From: Pempheris klunzingeri
Lineage: Eukaryota; Chordata; Actinopteri; Acropomatiformes; Pempheridae
DNA length: 64,000 nt
Reading direction: 5' to 3'
Assembly (NCBI RefSeq): GCF_042242105.1
Contig: NW_027254967.1
Coordinates: 62,001 to 126,000, forward strand
The notes beneath the pieces were generated by a model. That model was not told the origin of the DNA and made no database searches. It worked only from the letters and a program-made list of their open reading frames with translations. The stretch's first letter is position 1. Each line of letters begins with the position of its first letter. The translations under genes were made by a program, and so were the position numbers. Positions 13,801 through 28,800 of this stretch are shown piece after piece.

Positions 13801-16800
13801 CGAGAACAACATTGATGACTGCCCTGGACATCAGTGTGCCAACGGAGGAACCTGTATGGACGGAGTCAACACCTACAACTGCCAGTGCCCTCCAGAGTGG
13901 ACTGGTAAGGGATGTGTGTATGTTTGTGATTGGTGTTTAACTGTTCCTGTGATCACTAATACACTCAGTGTTTGTGCTCAGTGCAGTTTAGTCAAATAAC
14001 TATGAAATGGCTTTTTTTGAGCAGTTGGGTGTGCCGGTTTAGCTGTGAGGTGAAATAAATGTTTGTGCTGTGATCAGTGATAATAACTTCCATCCTTTTA
14101 TGTCGTCTGTTTATATTATACTTTCTATCATTCTTCTGTATTCTCTTTTCATCCTACGAAGCCCCATACTTCGCACAAGGTGTGACTCTGCTAACACGCT
14201 TGTGTGGCATATGCAAGCTTTCTGTTTACAAAGCAAACATGAATATATCAGCTTCTTTGGGCCTGTCTGAGTTTATGTAGCACTAATCCAACCAGAGGAA
14301 GCACAGCCAACATGACACTGCTATTTAAAAATGGCCACTGTGGACAGATAATGTTCTCATACTGTACATTTTTCATGTGTGCAAAAAGCTTTCTAGATAA
14401 GATTGTGAACATGTAAAAAATCTCAAAGATGGGTTGATATTTTATTTCTCTTCAAGAAACCAATGAGGTTACACCTTGTTGTAACAAGCCACACAGAATA
14501 TTCATTTATTTTTTCCCCCATCTATATTTCTCCACAGGTCAGCACTGTACAGAGGACGTGAACGAGTGTCGCCTGCAGCCAAACACTTGCCAGAATGGAG
14601 GTACCTGCAGCAACTTGATCGGCAGCTATGTCTGTGTGTGCGTTAATGGCTGGAGTGGACCCGACTGCTCTGAAAACATTGACGACTGTGCCACAGCAGC
14701 GTGCAGCCCCGGCTCCACATGCATTGACCGCGTCGCCTCTTTTGTCTGTCTCTGCCCCCACGGAAAGACAGGTAGGCCAGTAGTGAGAAACCACACGCAC
14801 CACATGGTCTTCTCATTGTATTTTTTCTTTGCTTTTGATTCAATTTCTGTTGAAAGTGTATTGAAATTGAAAGGAAGTGCAGTCTCACCAGGGCTGATGT
14901 TTTCCCAAGCACAATTTTCATCAAAGCTTTTTCTTCAAGGGAGAGGCACTGAGTGTGATCCATGTCAAACAGTCAGATACACTAATCATACCAAATAATA
15001 GATTTGAATTTCCAGTCTGCTTATTAGATCACGTCCTTGGATTTGAAATGAAGCCTTGCTTTCATGAACTGCTCACCAGTATCAAATTTGCACCAAGGTT
15101 TTTTGCATCAGGATCTTTCTTTCACAATTCAAATGGCCGAAGACATTGTGAAGACATTATTTTGACTCATTCATTGTCAACATGATGTTCTTTTCAGGTT
15201 TGCTCTGCCATAGAGATGACGCCTGTATCAGTAACCCCTGTAGGGGGGGTTCTCAGTGTGACACCAACCCTATCAGTGGCATGTTCAACTGCAACTGTCC
15301 ACCTGGATATGTAGGCAGCACCTGCAACATCGACCGTGATGAATGCAGCATTGGTGAGAAAGAGGAAGTTTTAAACATACATATCCTCCAGGCTTCTGTT
15401 CGGTTCTGTTTCAAAGCATGCCTCTTTCCTCCTTATCATCAGGCACCAACCCTTGCGAGCATGGCGGTCAGTGTGTGAACACAGATGGGTCCTTCACCTG
15501 TAACTGTGTTAGGGGTTATGCTGGGCCCCGCTGTGAACAAGATGTCAACGAGTGTGCTTCGAACCCCTGTCAGAACGATGGCACGTGCCTGGATCGCATT
15601 GGGGACTACACCTGCATCTGCATGCCTGGTACATTTCTTGAGAAATTATCAATTATCTTACACTTTTTGCCATTTTATTTGGCATTCTCATCTGGATAAT
15701 CTAAAAAGACTTCTTTTTTGCAGCCAGGAACTGATGGAGTGGATAGCAATTTGCAGTGGATAACAATTTGTTATCTATAGAAATTTAAGAAGCACTCATG
15801 GGCGGCAAGGCTGCTCAATCATTTGAATTGTTTTCTTATTATAGGAAAAAAAAAGTTTGCATCTGACCTAGATCCAGACATCCAATAATGTCATACATAA
15901 TATGATATCCTGCTAACAAAGAGCAGGACAGGACCAAAAATATAACTTCCTTACTGGAATTAATAACAGCCCAATGAGGCAGCTAACACCACTAGATTAA
16001 ATGAAACTGTTAAGAAACTGCACAAGACTGGGATTAAAAACATTAAGTTCTTAGTCTCTATAACTTTTGAGAAAAGTGTATATTATTAAACTTTTTTTCT
16101 CACCACTCATGCAGGATTTGAGGGGACTCATTGTGAGATAGAGGTGAATGAGTGTCTCAGCTCCCCCTGTCTGAACCAGGGTAAATGTCTGGACCAGGTC
16201 AGCCGCTTTGTCTGCGAATGCCCAGCAGGTTGGTACACATGTAGCTATGTTTTAATTTTTCTTCCCTGATTTCCATTCACTCAAAGTGGAATTGAATTGT
16301 CCAATGAAGTTATTTAATGTATGGGTTTGTTGCTATATTCATCATGTTGCTCTGATTTCAGGCTTCAGCGGTGAAATGTGCCAGATAGACATAGATGAGT
16401 GTTCCAGCACTCCCTGTTTGAATGGGGCCAAGTGTATCGACCGACCCAACGGATACGAATGTGAATGTGCTGAAGGTAAAAGGAAATAACCATATGTCAG
16501 GCTTAAGAAAATACATTCTCCTTATTCTAATTTGTTGGGTCTGCATTGCTACTGTGCTGTGAAAGAAATAAAAAGGGAAAGAGTAGACTGCATCACCCAT
16601 GTCCTATTTTCCCAGAAAATGGGCTGAAATTGTTACTTGACCCATGGTGCAAAAGTCTATGTGATTTTTCTAAGAAGAAATGTTCTCCCCCAGGCTTCAC
16701 TGGTGTGCTTTGTGAAGAGAACATCAATGACTGCGTACCAGAGCCATGCCACCATGGTGTGTGTAAAGATGGCATCGCCACCTTCTCCTGTGACTGTGAT

Positions 16801-19800
16801 CCTGGATACACAGGCTCCATCTGTAATATTCAGGTCCAAGAGTGTCACAGCAACCCTTGTCACAACCGAGGACGCTGCATTGATCTGGTCAATGCTTACC
16901 AGTGTAACTGCCCATCAGGAACCTCAGGTACGTACCTGGTGTGCTACAAAAATTTAGGTATGATTTCTCATTTCTCTCCATAGGGATAGCAAGTCACACT
17001 ATCCACCACAGTGATTTGACTGACGTACAGATGAGCGTAACCATGTAAAGGGCCTTTCTCATTAGTTTCTCATCTGCCTGACAAGCCAGCGCCTTCCCTG
17101 TATCTTCCACGGCCTAATACGAGGGGTGTTTCAGGCACATTCACCACCAAAAATGTGTGCTGACACTTCTTCTTTTGAGTCTTAAACAAAGCTGTGCACT
17201 GTATGATATCTGGCTGCTATAGTAACCATGCAGACTGAGTTATAAACACAAAACATTGTGTGAGTTCTAGTTCCTCCAGTACTTTGTCACACAACACTTT
17301 TTCTCTTAAATACAAATTTGCTCTTCATAATCTTATTTGGAAGAATCTAAATTTGAGCCACTCTAAATAATCTGTTTGCCAGATCATACTACTGAGAGTT
17401 GTCTCACGACTGATTCCTGTGGCCCTTAAAGTGTGTAGGTAATAGCTTGAATTGAATGTAAAGACCCCCATCCCCCACATCGAGAGCTTCCTGTATAGCT
17501 TTCGATGTGTTGTGACGTGTAGAGCGCGCTACGTGTGTGTGCGCGTGTGTGTGTAGCAGCCACAAGTCTGGGACGAGCGGTGCTGCCCCACGTTGCTCTG
17601 TGGGTTAGTAAGATTCAGCATGTTGTGCCACCCTGAGGCCTGGTACTGAAGTCTGTACTGTCCTCACTTTACCAAAAGTGGCATCAGGTCTCACTTTCTG
17701 GTTTCATGCCCTGACTTCCCCTCTTCTGACATGCCTTGTTTCCTCTATGTATCATTCGGTTTCCCCCTATTCCTCCCTCGCCCCACTTTAATAATTGTGC
17801 CTCTAATGTCGTTCTTGTTAGTTCTGCAACTTTATGTCATATTAGTTGTATCAGGCCTATGCTGTATTAAAGGTCATTCTGTGTTTTGTTAACATTTCTT
17901 CTTGCTAAAATTAATTTTTATGGAGTCTTACTCCCTCTGGTGGTGAGTGAGTTAATTAACATATTTTGTAACAGATACTTCAACAGCTACTTCACCCCTA
18001 ATTTAATTGGCTCTGTATTTTTTCGACTTAGGGCTGAACTGTGAGATCAATGAAGACGACTGTGCCAGCAACCCCTGCAAGTACGGAGAGTGCCAGGATG
18101 GCATTAATGAGTACAAATGTGTTTGCGCCCCAGGGTATACAGGTATGTTGCGCTAGATACCCCAAGAAAGTCATGTGATCACAGTGTAAAATGGAGATAA
18201 AATGACTAAATATGTATAGCACTACAACCTAAACTTTGGGTGCTCTTACAGAGTTGATACAACTAATCTCCTCTTATTTGCTCTCTAATAGGAGTTAAAT
18301 GTGATGTGGAGATCAACGAGTGTAACTCAAACCCATGTATGAGCGGGGGAACCTGCGTGGACAAAGTAAACGGCTTCCACTGCCTGTGCCCACCCAGCAC
18401 CCACGTGCCTCTGTGCCTCTCTGGGACTGACCACTGTGCTCCTCAGCCTTGTATGCATGGAGAGTGTATTGAACAGCAACATGGGTATGTTAACCGTATA
18501 CTGATGCCCCGAGGTTTTATGTTCTGACATCCATCTGTTGTTATCTTTTCCAATGCTTGGCTGTGGGCTAACATAAACCACATATACCATACTAGTGGGA
18601 AGTTAAAAGATCCATAAATTAACTTTTGGGCCAACAATCAGATAATTTTTACTCTTGCTTTCCTTTACTCTACTTAGATATGGAGGCCTACTATAATTTC
18701 TTCTAGCCTGCCTTGCTTTTCAAATTTGCCCCTGCAAAAACTAATTAAACTGCATTGTCAGTACAACTGTTTGTATGCAATAATGTAAAAATCAATGTAA
18801 TATATTCCTGAATTGCTGAAAATAATGCTGGAAATATCCCAAAGATGACCTGCTGTTATTATTACTACGTTGCCAATTTCACATTTTAAACTGGCGCTTG
18901 ACTTTCTCTTGTGTGAAGGTATCACTGTGAGTGTGAAGCTGGCTGGGTGGGACAGCACTGTGAGCAGGAAAGGGATGAGTGCCAGCCAAGTCCGTGCCAA
19001 AATGGTGGCACGTGTGTGGACCGACATAATGGCTACACCTGTCAGTGCCAACTTGGATTCAGAGGTAATAATAATTATTACTTCAGCGTAGCATTTTTTA
19101 AGAACTTATTACTTAGCAATCAATAGAAAAAACAATGAATTTTAAAAAGAGATATTTGAATCATTCCTCTTCTTTCTTTAGGCGTGAACTGTGAGAAAAA
19201 CATCGATGAATGTGCATCTGGGCCCTGTAACAATCAAGGCATTTGTATAGATGGAGTCAACAGTTACACCTGCCAATGTAGTCCGCCATTCACAGGTTAG
19301 TGATGTCACATTTCCACTGCATCACCATCCACTTCTTAGGGAGCCACAGCAGTCTTTGTAGCAGCCATCTAAATATCGCTTTAGCAAACATTTTAATTCA
19401 CTTGTTAATCACCGTTAAAAATGTGTGCAATGTCAAAACAGGTGAACACTGTAACGTGGAACAGGTTCCCTGCGCCTCTCATCCATGTGAGAGGGGAGTG
19501 TGTCGTCCATCTGCAGACTACACCTCTTACACCTGTCGATGTCCCGCTGGTTGGCAAGGTATGTCTGTGTCCGTGAAATATTGTGTTCTCATGTGTCTTT
19601 CTGATTCCGTTTGTATGGATGTGACCTGGAGGGAAACTAAGAGCCCGTGTGTCCGAGAGCAATTTCAAATCTGACATTATGTATTACTGCTACATTGATG
19701 TTATACTAATATTTGTTTGTATGCAATTGTACAGGTACACGCTGCAGTGAGGATGTGAATGAATGCAAAAAGAACCCTTGCAAACATGGTGGTCGATGCC

Positions 19801-22800
19801 TGAACAGCCAGGGCAGCTACACATGTAAATGTCTGCCTGGATACAGCGGACACAACTGTCAGACAGACATTGACGACTGCTCACCCAGTGAGTTTTACTG
19901 ATTCAGTCACCTTATTAGTGGCTGCACACACCCAATGGAACCTGCACCTCTGCATTTATGATGGCCATGTATAACGACACCTATGTAATATATTGTAAAA
20001 TATCTCAGACAAGTAAACTTGTTAAAACAGTGGCCATGGTCATGGATATCCTCTCCTCCCTCTGTAGACCCTTGTCTGAATGGAGGCTCCTGTGTGGATG
20101 ATGTTGGGAGCTTCTCCTGTGACTGCCGCCCAGGTTTTGAAGGGGAACGCTGTGAGACTGAGGTAGACGAGTGCGCCAGCCAGCCCTGCAGAAACGGTGC
20201 TGTCTGCCGGGACTATGTCAACAGCTTTGTGTGCGAGTGCCAACCAGGCTTTGATGGAATCCTGTGTGAACACAACATCCTTGAATGTACTGAGAGGTGA
20301 GCTATTCATTCAATGCACCACCTAGAAAGCCAGCATTTTATTACCACGTTTAGTTGTTCTGCTCTTCTGCAATGATCTGATGGAATGAGTAACTATGTCC
20401 AAAACAAATGTCTTGTTTTGGTAAAAGAAGACTTGAAGTTGGACCTGTCCTTTAATATTTGCACTAAGTCCTCTACCTTCTCATTTGTACCTTTTTAAAG
20501 TGTGTCTCAGCACTCTAGACAGAGACGGTTTTTCATTAATCACCACGGTCTTTCTCTCCTTCCCTCCAGCTCCTGTCTGAATAATGGGACTTGCATCGAT
20601 GGCATCAACACCTTCTCTTGCCGCTGCCGTCCTGGGTTTCACGGCATGTTCTGTGAGTATGAGCAGAACGAGTGCGACTCTCAGCCCTGTAAGAATGGAG
20701 GTACCTGCACTGATGGCCTAGGCACGTACCGCTGCACCTGCCCTGTTGGGTACAATGGACAGAACTGCCAGGTAAGTGTCTGTGTGTCACTGCACGTCTG
20801 CACAAGGTCTTAGCAGTCTGAAGTAAAAAGCCATTTGATGTTTATTACCTCAAGTACTTGGGATATAAGTATAGAGAGTGTTCATTGCTGTATGGATTTC
20901 AGTGCCCTTTGAGGCAAATTTGTGATCTTTTTGGTCTATATGAATACAGTTGACTGAAGTAAAAGAAATGGTATGAACACACAAAACTAAGTGCTCACAC
21001 ACTGAATGAATGCTTGGTGGTTTTATGACCCTGATAATACAGTTGGTTCAGTTAGATTAGCTGAAAATTTTACTCAGTAACTCAGTGTAAAAGCGGCTGG
21101 ATGTGGTGTAGTTCCCTCTGTCTGTGTAACATGTACAGCCAACTTCAACTCTCCTCCCTCTCCACTTCTGTATGCAGAACTTTGTGAACCTGTGCAGCCA
21201 GGTGCGCTGTCTCAACGGAGGCTCCTGCTCTCAGACTGCGACATCCTGGACCTGCCACTGTCCAATGGGATACATGGGACTTTACTGTGACGTCCCGAAC
21301 TTGTCCTGCCAAGACTTTGCAGCCAGGAAGGGTGAGAAACGAATTCCTGTTATGTTGTCATTTCAGGGGCCAGCAACACATTATTTATAATTAGGATAAG
21401 GATAAGAAGAAAGATGAGAATTCCGATTAAATGGATGAACAAAGATAATAATTTCCTGCATACAGTTTCATCAGACAAAATTCTTAATTCACAATATGCA
21501 CCTCCTTTACCAAACTACTGCAGGTGTGGAAGTGGAAAATGTTTGTAAGAACGCCGGGTGGTGCGAGAATGTGGGCAATTCCCACAAGTGTAATTGCCAG
21601 CCAGGGTACATGGGGAGCTACTGCGAAGAGATGATCGATGAGTGCAAGTCAAACCCTTGTCGCAACGGAGCCATATGCAAGGACTATCAGGGCACATATG
21701 AGTGTATAGTAAGTAAAGTCTGTTGGTGTGTGTTGTTCTTTGGTGTGCGTGGTTTGTGGGTTTTAAAGCTTTAATGTTTCAGGTTTTATGTTAATGCCAA
21801 GCTAGCAGAAATGAAGCACCCTAAAGCACCCAGTGAGCTAATGTTGGTTCCATTGCTCCAGTGTAAACCAGGCTACCAGGGGGTGAACTGCGAATATGAT
21901 GTTGATGAATGCCACTCCAAGCCCTGCCTCCATGGAGGAACCTGTATCAACCTGATCAACCGCTTCACCTGTGCCTGCCCACCTGGAACACATGGTAAGT
22001 CTCTATATCACATATATGCATGAATACGCACACAGCAAGACTAAGGTCTACCTTTGAATTTAAAAATGGGGCAGAGAAATGTTCCTATTCTCTGTGATGT
22101 TTGTGTATTTTTAACAAAAATTAAACCGATCTTAGATGCATGTTTTACTCTAGGATGCCTCTTAAAACAACATCCAGTGCACATAAAATGCTGTCTTGAA
22201 AAAGGTTTACTCTATAGACACATGCAGTGATATCCATCTGTATTCTGCTCCGTAGGGGTCCAGTGTGAAAGGAATATGGATGATTGTGCCCCCAAGTCTG
22301 GCTCCTGGGAACCTCGATGTATGAACGGAGGACAGTGTGTGGACGGTGTGGGTCGCTACACATGCTCCTGCCCTCCAGGTTTCGTTGGTGAACACTGTGA
22401 AGGGGATCTCAACGAATGCCTGTCTGGGCCCTGCCACGCCCCGGGCAGTCTCGACTGTGTGCAGCTGGTCAACGATTATCAGTGCCGCTGTCGCCTTGGA
22501 TACACGGGTCCGTATTATAAGTATATACAAGTATAAACTTCTCAAATGGACTTAACAGCACCAAATACTTACTTATTTTGTATACTAGTGTTTACGTGTC
22601 CAGTCTGACACAATATGCACTGCAATGTAAATGTATTGTTCCTGCAGAGTATTTAAGTTTTTATTATTTCTTTTCCTGTATAACTTTCTGTTTTCCTTCG
22701 CCTTGTTTCTCCAGGTCGTCATTGTGAGTCCATGGTGGATCTGTGTCTGTCCAAGCCGTGCCACAATGGTGGTGTCTGCTCTATGAACATGAGCTCAGTG

Positions 22801-25800
22801 CATGGCTACACCTGCTCCTGTGCACCTGTAAGTTTCTTTAATCTCAACCTGGTGGTAAATAACTAATGTGTAAATGTTTTTACAACATGTTGGTTTCACA
22901 TTAAAGGTTCTCTATACATATCTCAGCATCTCGGATCAAAACAGTCTGCGGACGGGTCTTTCGTTCTTTGTCGTCCATTTTGTAAAGTACCGCTGACTGA
23001 AAAACCCTCTTAGATTTTGTGCTGCTGTGTTAGCTCAGTCTCAGTCTATCGCTGGGCAGCAGCTCTGACTTGTTTTTTGGCTCAGTTTCACTACACTATG
23101 GGTTCGCTCACAGAGTGACTCACAGACTTGCATGCCTTAACACGCAGCCTTTGCAACTACCAAAATAAAGCACAGAGAAGCTCAGATTACAACATGCATG
23201 AGTGATTGTTAATATCTATCTCTCTCTCTCTGTCTTTGCATAGCAAATACTTGTATAATGCTATATTAATGTACTGAATGTCGTTTAGAGAACCTTTTAA
23301 GGTCTTGATTAACACTGCCATAGTCTTTCAGATAACTGTCTGGATGCCATGTGCATGCATAGTTTTGCCTTTTGTTCTGTGTTTTGAGATTGAGAGTGGT
23401 GTGGATTATCTTGGGTTTATTTCATTAAGAGAGATGGAGAGGACAGTGACATTACTACCTCAGTGTTTTCATTCTTTTGCTCTCATACTAGAACTTGAAT
23501 CTTTTCACACAAAATCCTGGTTTTCTCTCCACTAACCTCTTGCTCCCTCTCTTATTCTCATGCTTGCTTCAGAGGGCCACACCATGGCTCAGGTATAGTA
23601 AGACAATGAGCAGATTTGTAGGAGAACCTAGATGTACCTTAGTTATATGGTAGTTTCTTTTATAAAACATCAGCTGCAAAGTCATATTGGCCCTTGACAA
23701 ATTTGTAGCCAAGCCTAACCTTTTAAATGACTATATCACACTTAAACAACATTTTGTGTTTTATAGGGCTTTACTGGGTTCAACTGTGGCGAAATAGAAG
23801 GTTACAGTTGTTCAAAGCTACGATGCCAGAATGGTGGGCGCTGTGTGGAGTCACCAGTTGGCCATCTGTACTGCCAGTGCCAGCCAGGCTTCAGCGGGCC
23901 ACACTGTGAGAACGGACAGAAGTGCCCATGGACCTGCCAAAATGGAGGAACCTGCATCAAAGACCCATCCAACTCCTACCAGTACAGCTGCCGCTGTCCC
24001 ACGTACTTCTTCGGACAACACTGTGAGAGCAAACTACTTACAAAAGACCCTCCATCCTGCCCCTATCTGCAGTGTGAGCGGCAGTCGGGCGATAAAGTGT
24101 GTGACGATCAGTGTAACAACCATGAATGTCAGTGGGATGGAGGAGACTGCTCGCTCAACTGGGAGCGGCCTTGGGCTCACTGCACCGCTGGTGTTCGCTG
24201 CTGGGATCTCTTCAAGAACGGACGTTGTGATAAGGAGTGTGACAACTCTGGGTGCCTCTTCGACAGCTTTGAGTGCCAGGAGACTCCACCAGCCCCCTGC
24301 AAGTATGTGGCCCTCCTCTTTATTGCTTGCTGCCACAGTTACCTATTAAGTCTGAATATTTCAGAAGCCAAATCACTAAGCACCCATCCTCCTTGTTCCT
24401 TGTATTTTCAGGTATGACAAGTACTGCGCTGACCACTATGGTAATGGCATCTGTGACCAGAGCTGCTACACAGAGGCTTGTGGCTGGGACGGCCTGGACT
24501 GTTCCTCTGACACTCCAGCCAATCTGGCGACTGGCACACTGATTATCGTGGTCCGGCTGCAGCCTAAGGAACTGCTTGGAGACTTAAGGGGTTTCCTGCG
24601 CTCCCTGGGAGCCCTGCTGCACACCAACCTGCATGTGAAGCTGGACCAAAACAAGACACCAATGGTATACCCTTACTACAGGTCGGACGAGGAGCAGGAG
24701 CGATATACACAGAGGAGCAGAAGCAAGCGGGAGCTGGAGAAGGAGGTTATTGGGTGAGGATAGGTCATGATAGGACACTTGAATAATTTCTCTTCTTTAA
24801 AGCTCTCATATAATTCTTACCAACTTGAAAGTATTCACCAAATAACTTTGTGTCATTAACTGTTTTTGCATCTTCACGTGCTTGTGTGTGCAGATCTATG
24901 GTGCACCTGGAAATTGACAACCGTGAGTGTTCCCAGAGCTCTGTCGACTGTTTCTCCAACACTGATGAGGCTGCTTCCTTCATTGCAGCAGCACACATTA
25001 AGGCAGAGCTGCCTTACCCATTGGTGTCTGTTAAAAGTAAGTAGGCCTGTGACTCAGCAGTTAATGAGATCTAACTGGTTTGTCTTTAGGTGAAAAAGTG
25101 CTTACACTTGTATTTGCATCCTGTAGGTGAAGCACCAACTCCATCTCAGACAACTCCTCTGATGTACCTGGTTGGAGTGGCCGTGGTTATTATTCTACTT
25201 ATCCTGGTGCTGGGGATGCTAGCAGCCAAGAGGAAGCATAAACATGGCGTCCTGTGGCTGCCTGATGGCTTCTTGGCCGCGAAAAATGACAAGAGGAGAG
25301 AGCCTGTTGGACAGGATGACTTTGACATGAAGTGAGTGGATATATTGACCAGTTTTTTACTGTCCAGCTGCCAGTGAGCAATCGCTTAAACACTTATTTT
25401 GTTTTTTTCTCATATCAGGAATTTCAAGATCCAGGATGGAGCCCTGATTGATGGAGGTCAGAGTCAAAGATGGCTGGATGATGAGGTCCCATCCAAGAAA
25501 CCAAGAGTAAGTGAATAGATACTGAAAGAAAGAGGATGGAGATTTCAGTAGTTTGAATTCAATTGGGTAAGGAATGTTTGTAGTATGAAGAAAAGTGGTT
25601 CAAGTCCTGCTGCTTTTTGTAGACTGAAGACAAACCCTTGCTGCCCATCGCCATGGATGGAGGTGTTGACAGAAGGGAGTGGACCCCGCAGCATCGCAAG
25701 GCTGCTGACATCACCCTGACCCCCCCACAGGCCGACCTGGATGCTGACTGTCTGGACGTTAACGTCAAGGGCCCTGGTGAGTGAAATGCACTTCTTAACT

Positions 25801-25843
25801 TCAATATCAGACTGATTTCCAATAAGTTCTTTAACAGTGATTT

Positions 25844-25890
<47 letters not shown>

Positions 25891-28800
25891 ATGGCTTCAC
25901 CCCACTGATGTTGGCATCGCTGCGTAATGGTGGAGGCCCGGACTGCAGCCTGCATGGAGAAGAGGAGGAAGAGAGTGGAGGGGATGAACCAGGGCCGAGT
26001 GTCATTTCAGACCTGATCTCTCAGGGTGCTTCTTTGATGGCTCAGACTGACCGTACGGGAGAAACTGCGCTCCACCTGGCTGCCCGCTACGCCAGGGCCG
26101 ATGCTGCTAAGAGACTGCTGGACGCTGGAGCTGATCCCAACGCTCACGACAACATGGGCAGAACTCCGCTGCATGCTGCCGTGGCGGCTGATGCCCAGGG
26201 AGTCTTCCAGGTGAGACAACTGATATCCTCAGAACAGTAGAAAGTCTTCAAAGTTTGGAAAATGCTTGATTTTTTTAACAGTCATATTTTTAAGATTTGG
26301 AAACGGCTTGAATTTGATTATACTCCTTGAAATGTGCTGGATTTTCAACATGTTTTGTCTACATGGTCACTTGTGTAGACCAAAAATCTTTTGACATGTT
26401 GGCTGACAATATAAATTGATTGCTGTGGAAAGGAATTATGTAAACTTTATTTTTAATTGCACTTATATTAACAGCTTAGATACGATGATAAAGGAAATTT
26501 TTGGTTTACCTTGAAAGTGTGTGAATTTGACTCTTAAGAGCTGCACAAACCCTATTATAAACAGCCCTAACAGTGTCTTTAATAGAAACCAAGTAATTAA
26601 TGGCCTGTAGACATAAACAAAGGTGAAGGTAATCCCTGCAAACAGATAATTATTTGTGAAATCTGCATCACTATGGTCTGCCATGTGTTACTCATCATAT
26701 CATGTGTGTCTGCGTCTTCCCTCAGATTCTGATCCGTAATCGTGCAACAGAACTGGATGCCCGAATGAACGATGGCACTACTCCACTGATCCTGGCAGCC
26801 AGGCTAGCTGTGGAGGGCATGGTGGAGGAGCTGATCCACTGCCATGCTGATATCAATGCCGTAGACGACCATGGTCAGCAGACTTTTCATATATTTACTC
26901 CTCTTGTTTAACATCTCGTTTCTCTACTGGAAGTCTGTTGCATGGATTACAAATCCATGTTTACAAATCTGAAGTGTTCATGTTGTTTCAACCTTAACAA
27001 CGTTGTAATACTAACTCCAGTCTTTTTAAGATCTGGTGAGATATTAACACATAACACTAAAACTAATTTCATTCTGGGTAACATGAACATGCTTTTTTGT
27101 CTTTTCTCATCGCCCCACCATTTTAGGCAAATCTGCTCTGCACTGGGCAGCTGCAGTTAATAATGTGGAGGCAACTCTTGTGCTTTTGAAGAATGGAGCC
27201 AACCGTGACATGCAAGACAATAAGGTCGGTTCTTGTGTTTTCTTTTATGCTAATTCAAACCATTGTTGCTTAGTTTGTGTACAACTTATGAATACTGTAT
27301 GTGCAGTGGTGAAACAGTGATACAAATTCAAGTTGAAACAGTCAAATTAAAGGGACTGGAAAAAGTCTTAAGTAAAAGTGAAGTTGAGTTGCACATCTTA
27401 CAAACCTGCACAAATCTAAAAAATATACAGTATACAATCATAGTATTGTAATGTCTACTTTGTCACTTTCCATTGCTGTACCTAACTAAAGTGTGTGAAA
27501 AATTCAACATTTGTCTAATGTGATAATTGGCACTTGACACTATGTGTTATACACAGTTGCCTAATAATCATTTGCTGTGATTCCTTCAGGAGGAGACGCC
27601 GCTGTTTCTTGCAGCCAGAGAGGGCAGTTTTGAGGCGGCTCAGGTCCTCCTTGACCACTACTCCAACCGTGACATTACTGATCATCTGGATCGGCTGCCC
27701 CGCGATACCGCTCAAGAGCGCATGCATCATGACATAGTGCGTCTGCTTGACCAGTATAATTTGGTTCACAGCCCACACAATGGGCCCAACCACATGGGCG
27801 GAGGAGGAAACTCCTCTGTTATGTGTGGAGCCAATGGAGCAGGCTTCATGGGCATGCGGCCCGGGCCGCAGGGGAAGAAGAGCAGGAGGGGCGGAGGTGG
27901 AGCCAAGGTGGGAGGTGTTGGAGGGGGAGCTAAGGAGCTGAAAGACATGAAGGCGAAGAGAAGAAAGAAGCCTGCTGGAGGAGAGGGGCCGGGCGTGGGT
28001 GCAGCAGTCGGAGGAGGAAGTGGAGGAGGTACAGGAGGAGGGAGTGCCAACGGCGTCAAGGCAGCAGGAGGACTTCCAGAGAGCTCTGTCACCATGTCAC
28101 CCGTTGACTCCCTGGAATCACCACACTCATACACAGGCGACGTATCCGGCACCGTCTCCACCACAGCAAACTCACCTCCCCTCCTGAGCAGTCCGACCTC
28201 CAGACAAATGCTGCCCCCCGTCAGCCACATGCTGGGGCAGCCACAAGGCTGGGTGGGCATGACCAAGCACGGCTACAGTGGCCACATGTTTGGCCTCGTC
28301 CCGCACCAGATGGGGGGGTCTCACCCTGGCATGGGCCAACACCACAGCCAGGGTCCGATGCTGACTCCCATGAATGTCACCATGAGCAGGGAGCAGCTGC
28401 CGCCTATCGTCACGTTCCAGATGATGGCCCCTGGCGGCCAGGCCATACTGAAGCAGCCTCAGCCAGGGCAGGTACAGGTCACACAGTCCCAGGGGCAGAA
28501 CCAGAACCAGGGTCACTCCCAGCAGGGGCCAGGACACCTCCACTGCTCCCAGAGTATGATGTACCAGATGCCTGAGCAGATGACCATGGCGCACGGGCTC
28601 TCGCACACCCTGCAGCACCCCCACACCGTCAGCCATGGAGGCCACGGTGGAATCGAGGGCCAGTCTCGGCCTCTGCCCTCCTATCCGCCTATGCAGAGCC
28701 CCGTGGATAAGTACCCCACACCCCCCTCACAGCACAGTTACACCACCACCGGCTCAGAGGGCACCACCCCCGGCCACTCCGCCCACCCACCCAGCGAGCA

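Larger units (their letters stand above)
10870..24050 (+). other. notch3: Notch ectodomain: 36 EGF-like repeats (first one partial)
   Basis: Reading across the splice junctions gives the end of EGF 1 ([10 protein letters not shown]) and then 35 further six-cysteine repeats, many with the calcium-binding start DxDEC or NxDDC. EGF 11-12, the core ligand-binding pair, is mainly on 15443-15628, and EGF 12 keeps the O-fucose consensus CQNDGTC. EGF 32 and 33 are longer, with inserts of the kind also seen in NOTCH3 (KSGSWEP and CHAPGSLDC). EGF 8 to 10 and 14 are highly conserved. Nearly all exons begin and end in phase 1 between repeats, the usual Notch arrangement. All repeats seem to keep six cysteines. 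Confidence 0.9.

Noticed and set aside
27766..28645. Long open frames on the minus strand and in another + frame across the Notch tail exon
   Set aside because: They are shadows of the GC-rich, low-complexity notch3 coding exon; no conserved domain and the + frame is clearly the real one.
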